DNA from: Bdellovibrionales bacterium
Lineage (GTDB): Bacteria; Bdellovibrionota; UBA2428
Direction of reading: 5' to 3'
NCBI GenBank assembly: GCA_018266335.1
Contig: JAFEAR010000103.1
Location: 1-38,782, forward strand
DNA length: 38,782 nucleotides
Within the stretch, counting starts at the first letter, position 1. Each line of letters begins with the position of its first letter. The position numbers and the translations under genes were made by a program. The notes beneath the pieces are model-generated. The model was not told the origin of the DNA. It did no database searches and saw only the letters and a program-made list of their open reading frames with translations. This document shows positions 37,560-38,782 of this stretch, in pieces.

Positions 37560-38251
37560 GTCCTCGTGCGCGCAACGGGCTCGTTCTAGCCATCTTCCTG
37601 GCCGTGGGTGCACTGCCGTGGCTCGTACTAAAAATCTTGCCCGCTCATCCTTCCCGAAACTCACCGCCATCATCCACGGCCACGCCGGAAAAGACGTTGC
37701 CGCCAGATAACTCGCTGCCAGCGGCCCCATCGTCTCCACCTCCAACTGCCCAACCCGTAATGGCTCCTCCCCCCATTCGGGAACTGACCTCCGTGCGCGA
37801 CCGCTATCTGGAATCGGTGCCCGCCTTTCCGCGCGAACGTCTTTCTGTGCACATCGCTCCCTCGAGCGGCAATGTTTACCTCATGGAATTGGAGATCGAC
37901 GGCTTCAAAGTAGAATCTACCGATGTGCGCATCAGTAAGAATCGCCGAGGAGAATGGTACTACCTGCCCCAACCCTGGCCGACACTGCCTCCCAACCTAA
38001 TGCCCTTTCCTCTCCACCGTGAAAGTGCGGCGGAACAAAAAATTCACGATCAACTACGCACGGAGCAAAATAGCGAAGACACTCTGGAATCTCTCGGCGC
38101 GAGCTGGGTGCCCGCACCGGATGGATTGCGCCCTTGTCTGAAGTGGCGCGTGGACTATCGCACCACTACGGGCGAACAAAAAAAAGAGCAGTGGTGCATA
38201 AATGCCCAAACTTTGAATTTAGATGCGCGGAGCGAACGAACCAGAAATTAG
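37556..38251 (+). CDS. Single-pass membrane protein with Pro-rich linker, unknown
   Basis: A 231-residue protein with one N-terminal membrane helix (about 8-27, LVLAIFLAVGALPWLVLKIL), a Pro/Ser/Ala-rich linker (about 30-75) and a C-terminal domain (80-231) of beta strands with two cysteines (PCLKWR and EQWCINA). The general shape recalls pilotin or TadG/GspC-like anchored proteins, but I find no signature. It is the last gene of the Tad/FHA operon. The stop codon overlaps the convergent HU/IHF stop. Confidence 0.78.
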   Translation: MSPRARNGLVLAIFLAVGALPWLVLKILPAHPSRNSPPSSTATPEKTLPPDNSLPAAPSSPPPTAQPVMAPPPIRELTSVRDRYLESVPAFPRERLSVHIAPSSGNVYLMELEIDGFKVESTDVRISKNRRGEWYYLPQPWPTLPPNLMPFPLHRESAAEQKIHDQLRTEQNSEDTLESLGASWVPAPDGLRPCLKWRVDYRTTTGEQKKEQWCINAQTLNLDARSERTRN

Positions 38252-38547
38252 CCGGTGATGGCTTTGTCTTTGCCGTCGTCGACTTTCTTTTTAAGCTCTT
38301 TGCCGACTTTGAAGAACGGAAGTTTTTTCTCGGGAACCGTGACGGCCGAACCCGTCTTCGGGTTGCGACCCACGTAAGTCTTGTAATCCTTGACGAACCA
38401 GCTGCCAAAGCCCCGGATTTCAATACGGTCTTGATTAACGAGCGCCTCGAACATGGTATCGAAAACCGTGTTGACGATGCTTTCGACTTTTTTCTTGGTG
38501 AGGTTGGTTTTTTGGGCCACCGCTTCAACCAGATCGGATTTCGTCAT
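38248..38547 (-). CDS. HU/IHF family DNA-binding protein
   Basis: A 99-residue nucleoid protein that binds and bends DNA as a dimer. MTKSDLVEAVAQKTNLTKKK and the DNA-arm sequence IEIRGFGSWFVKDYKT with YVGRNPKTGSAVTVPEKK fit the IHF/HU family; the GRNPKTG arm with the Pro residue is intact. The C-terminal KVGKELKKKVDDGKD is longer and more basic than in HU, closer to IHF-beta, but HU cannot be excluded. Its promoter must lie in the 81-bp gap shared with the divergent gene; I see no convincing hexamer pair there. Confidence 0.93.
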   Translation of the reverse strand: MTKSDLVEAVAQKTNLTKKKVESIVNTVFDTMFEALVNQDRIEIRGFGSWFVKDYKTYVGRNPKTGSAVTVPEKKLPFFKVGKELKKKVDDGKDKAITG

Positions 38548-38628
38548 GCTCTCAGTTTGACAAAGGTTCCAATTATTTGAAAGAGCTATACAAGGGCTTA
38601 ACGTTCTGCGTTATAAGCTAAGCGTGCC

Positions 38629-38782
38629 ATGAAGACCAAATCCCGCCGACTTCTCTTTCTTTCGCTCTTCTTCGTACTGGGTTTGTCCCTGTCCTGGTTT
38701 GCTGGAAGTCGCATCGCTTCGTTCCTAAACCGTCAAACAACTGTCAACGCATCGGATTATAAGTTGCCCCAGGGGGAACTTC
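38629..38782 (+). CDS. Partial exported/membrane protein (N-terminus only)
   Basis: The ATG at 38629 opens a frame that runs to the window edge (51 codons). Residues 1-27 form a signal peptide or membrane anchor (basic MKTKSRR, then LLFLSLFFVLGLSLSWFAG), followed by RIASFLNRQTTVNASDYKLP. Too little remains to name the protein; the pattern fits an exported or inner-membrane-anchored enzyme. It is divergent from the HU/IHF gene. Confidence 0.65.
   Translation, partial: MKTKSRRLLFLSLFFVLGLSLSWFAGSRIASFLNRQTTVNASDYKLPQGEL

Noticed and set aside
38548..38628. Sigma-70 promoter with TTGACA at 38557
   Set aside because: The next -10-like hexamer (TATACA) is 24 bp away, too far for a normal spacer; no better pair is seen.

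Overview
The window is a compact chromosomal segment of a Gram-negative bacterium. It carries lptB for LPS export, a FadL-like beta-barrel, an AsmA-like protein and lipoproteins. The mix of sigma-54, PilZ, FHA and Tad-type secretion genes, GatCAB and a charge-segregated K/A-rich protein suggests a Bdellovibrionota/Myxococcota-type 'deltaproteobacterial' organism. That placement is inference from gene content only. I see no rRNA, tRNA, CRISPR array, phage or insertion sequence. No gap without a gene exceeds 300 bases; the largest are about 220 bp (28163-28385) and 177 bp (28785-28961).

Region 1 (1-9368, minus strand) is a long housekeeping run, read from 9368 down to 1: a K/A-rich then acidic protein, a divergent RelA/SpoT-like protein, a membrane protein of unknown role, a TrmA/RlmD-type RNA m5U methyltransferase, a NudL-type Nudix hydrolase, lptB, rpoN, hpf, metK and ahcY (cut by the window edge). 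The lptB-rpoN-hpf core is the classic proteobacterial cluster, here continuing into the methyl-cycle pair metK-ahcY.

Region 2 (9429-16194) is mixed: an RluA-type pseudouridine synthase, clpB with an upstream gene of unknown function, two very small genes, a PilZ protein overlapping a YihY/BrkB membrane protein, a lipoprotein metzincin protease and dps.

Region 3 (16198-28162, minus strand), read from 28162 down: a UvrD/PcrA helicase, gatC-gatA-gatB with stop-start overlaps, a FadL/OmpP1-like outer-membrane protein coupled to gatB, leuS, a HIT protein and a large AsmA-like protein.

Region 4 (28355-38251, plus strand) starts with a small secreted protein behind a sigma-54-like promoter and ahead of a strong terminator. 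Next come an aminotransferase and a coupled PDZ-like exported protein. The most interesting part follows: tadC without tadA or tadB beside it, then a DUF192 protein, three FHA-domain membrane proteins (FHA-sensor-PAS, FHA-TM-repeat, FHA-FHA-TM-repeat) and two unrecognised proteins. Six of these seven genes are joined by stop-start overlaps or a 3-bp gap, so they are very probably one operon. I read it as a phosphopeptide-recognition and scaffold module for a Tad-like machine whose motor genes lie elsewhere. The window ends with an HU/IHF gene and the start of an exported or membrane-anchored protein.
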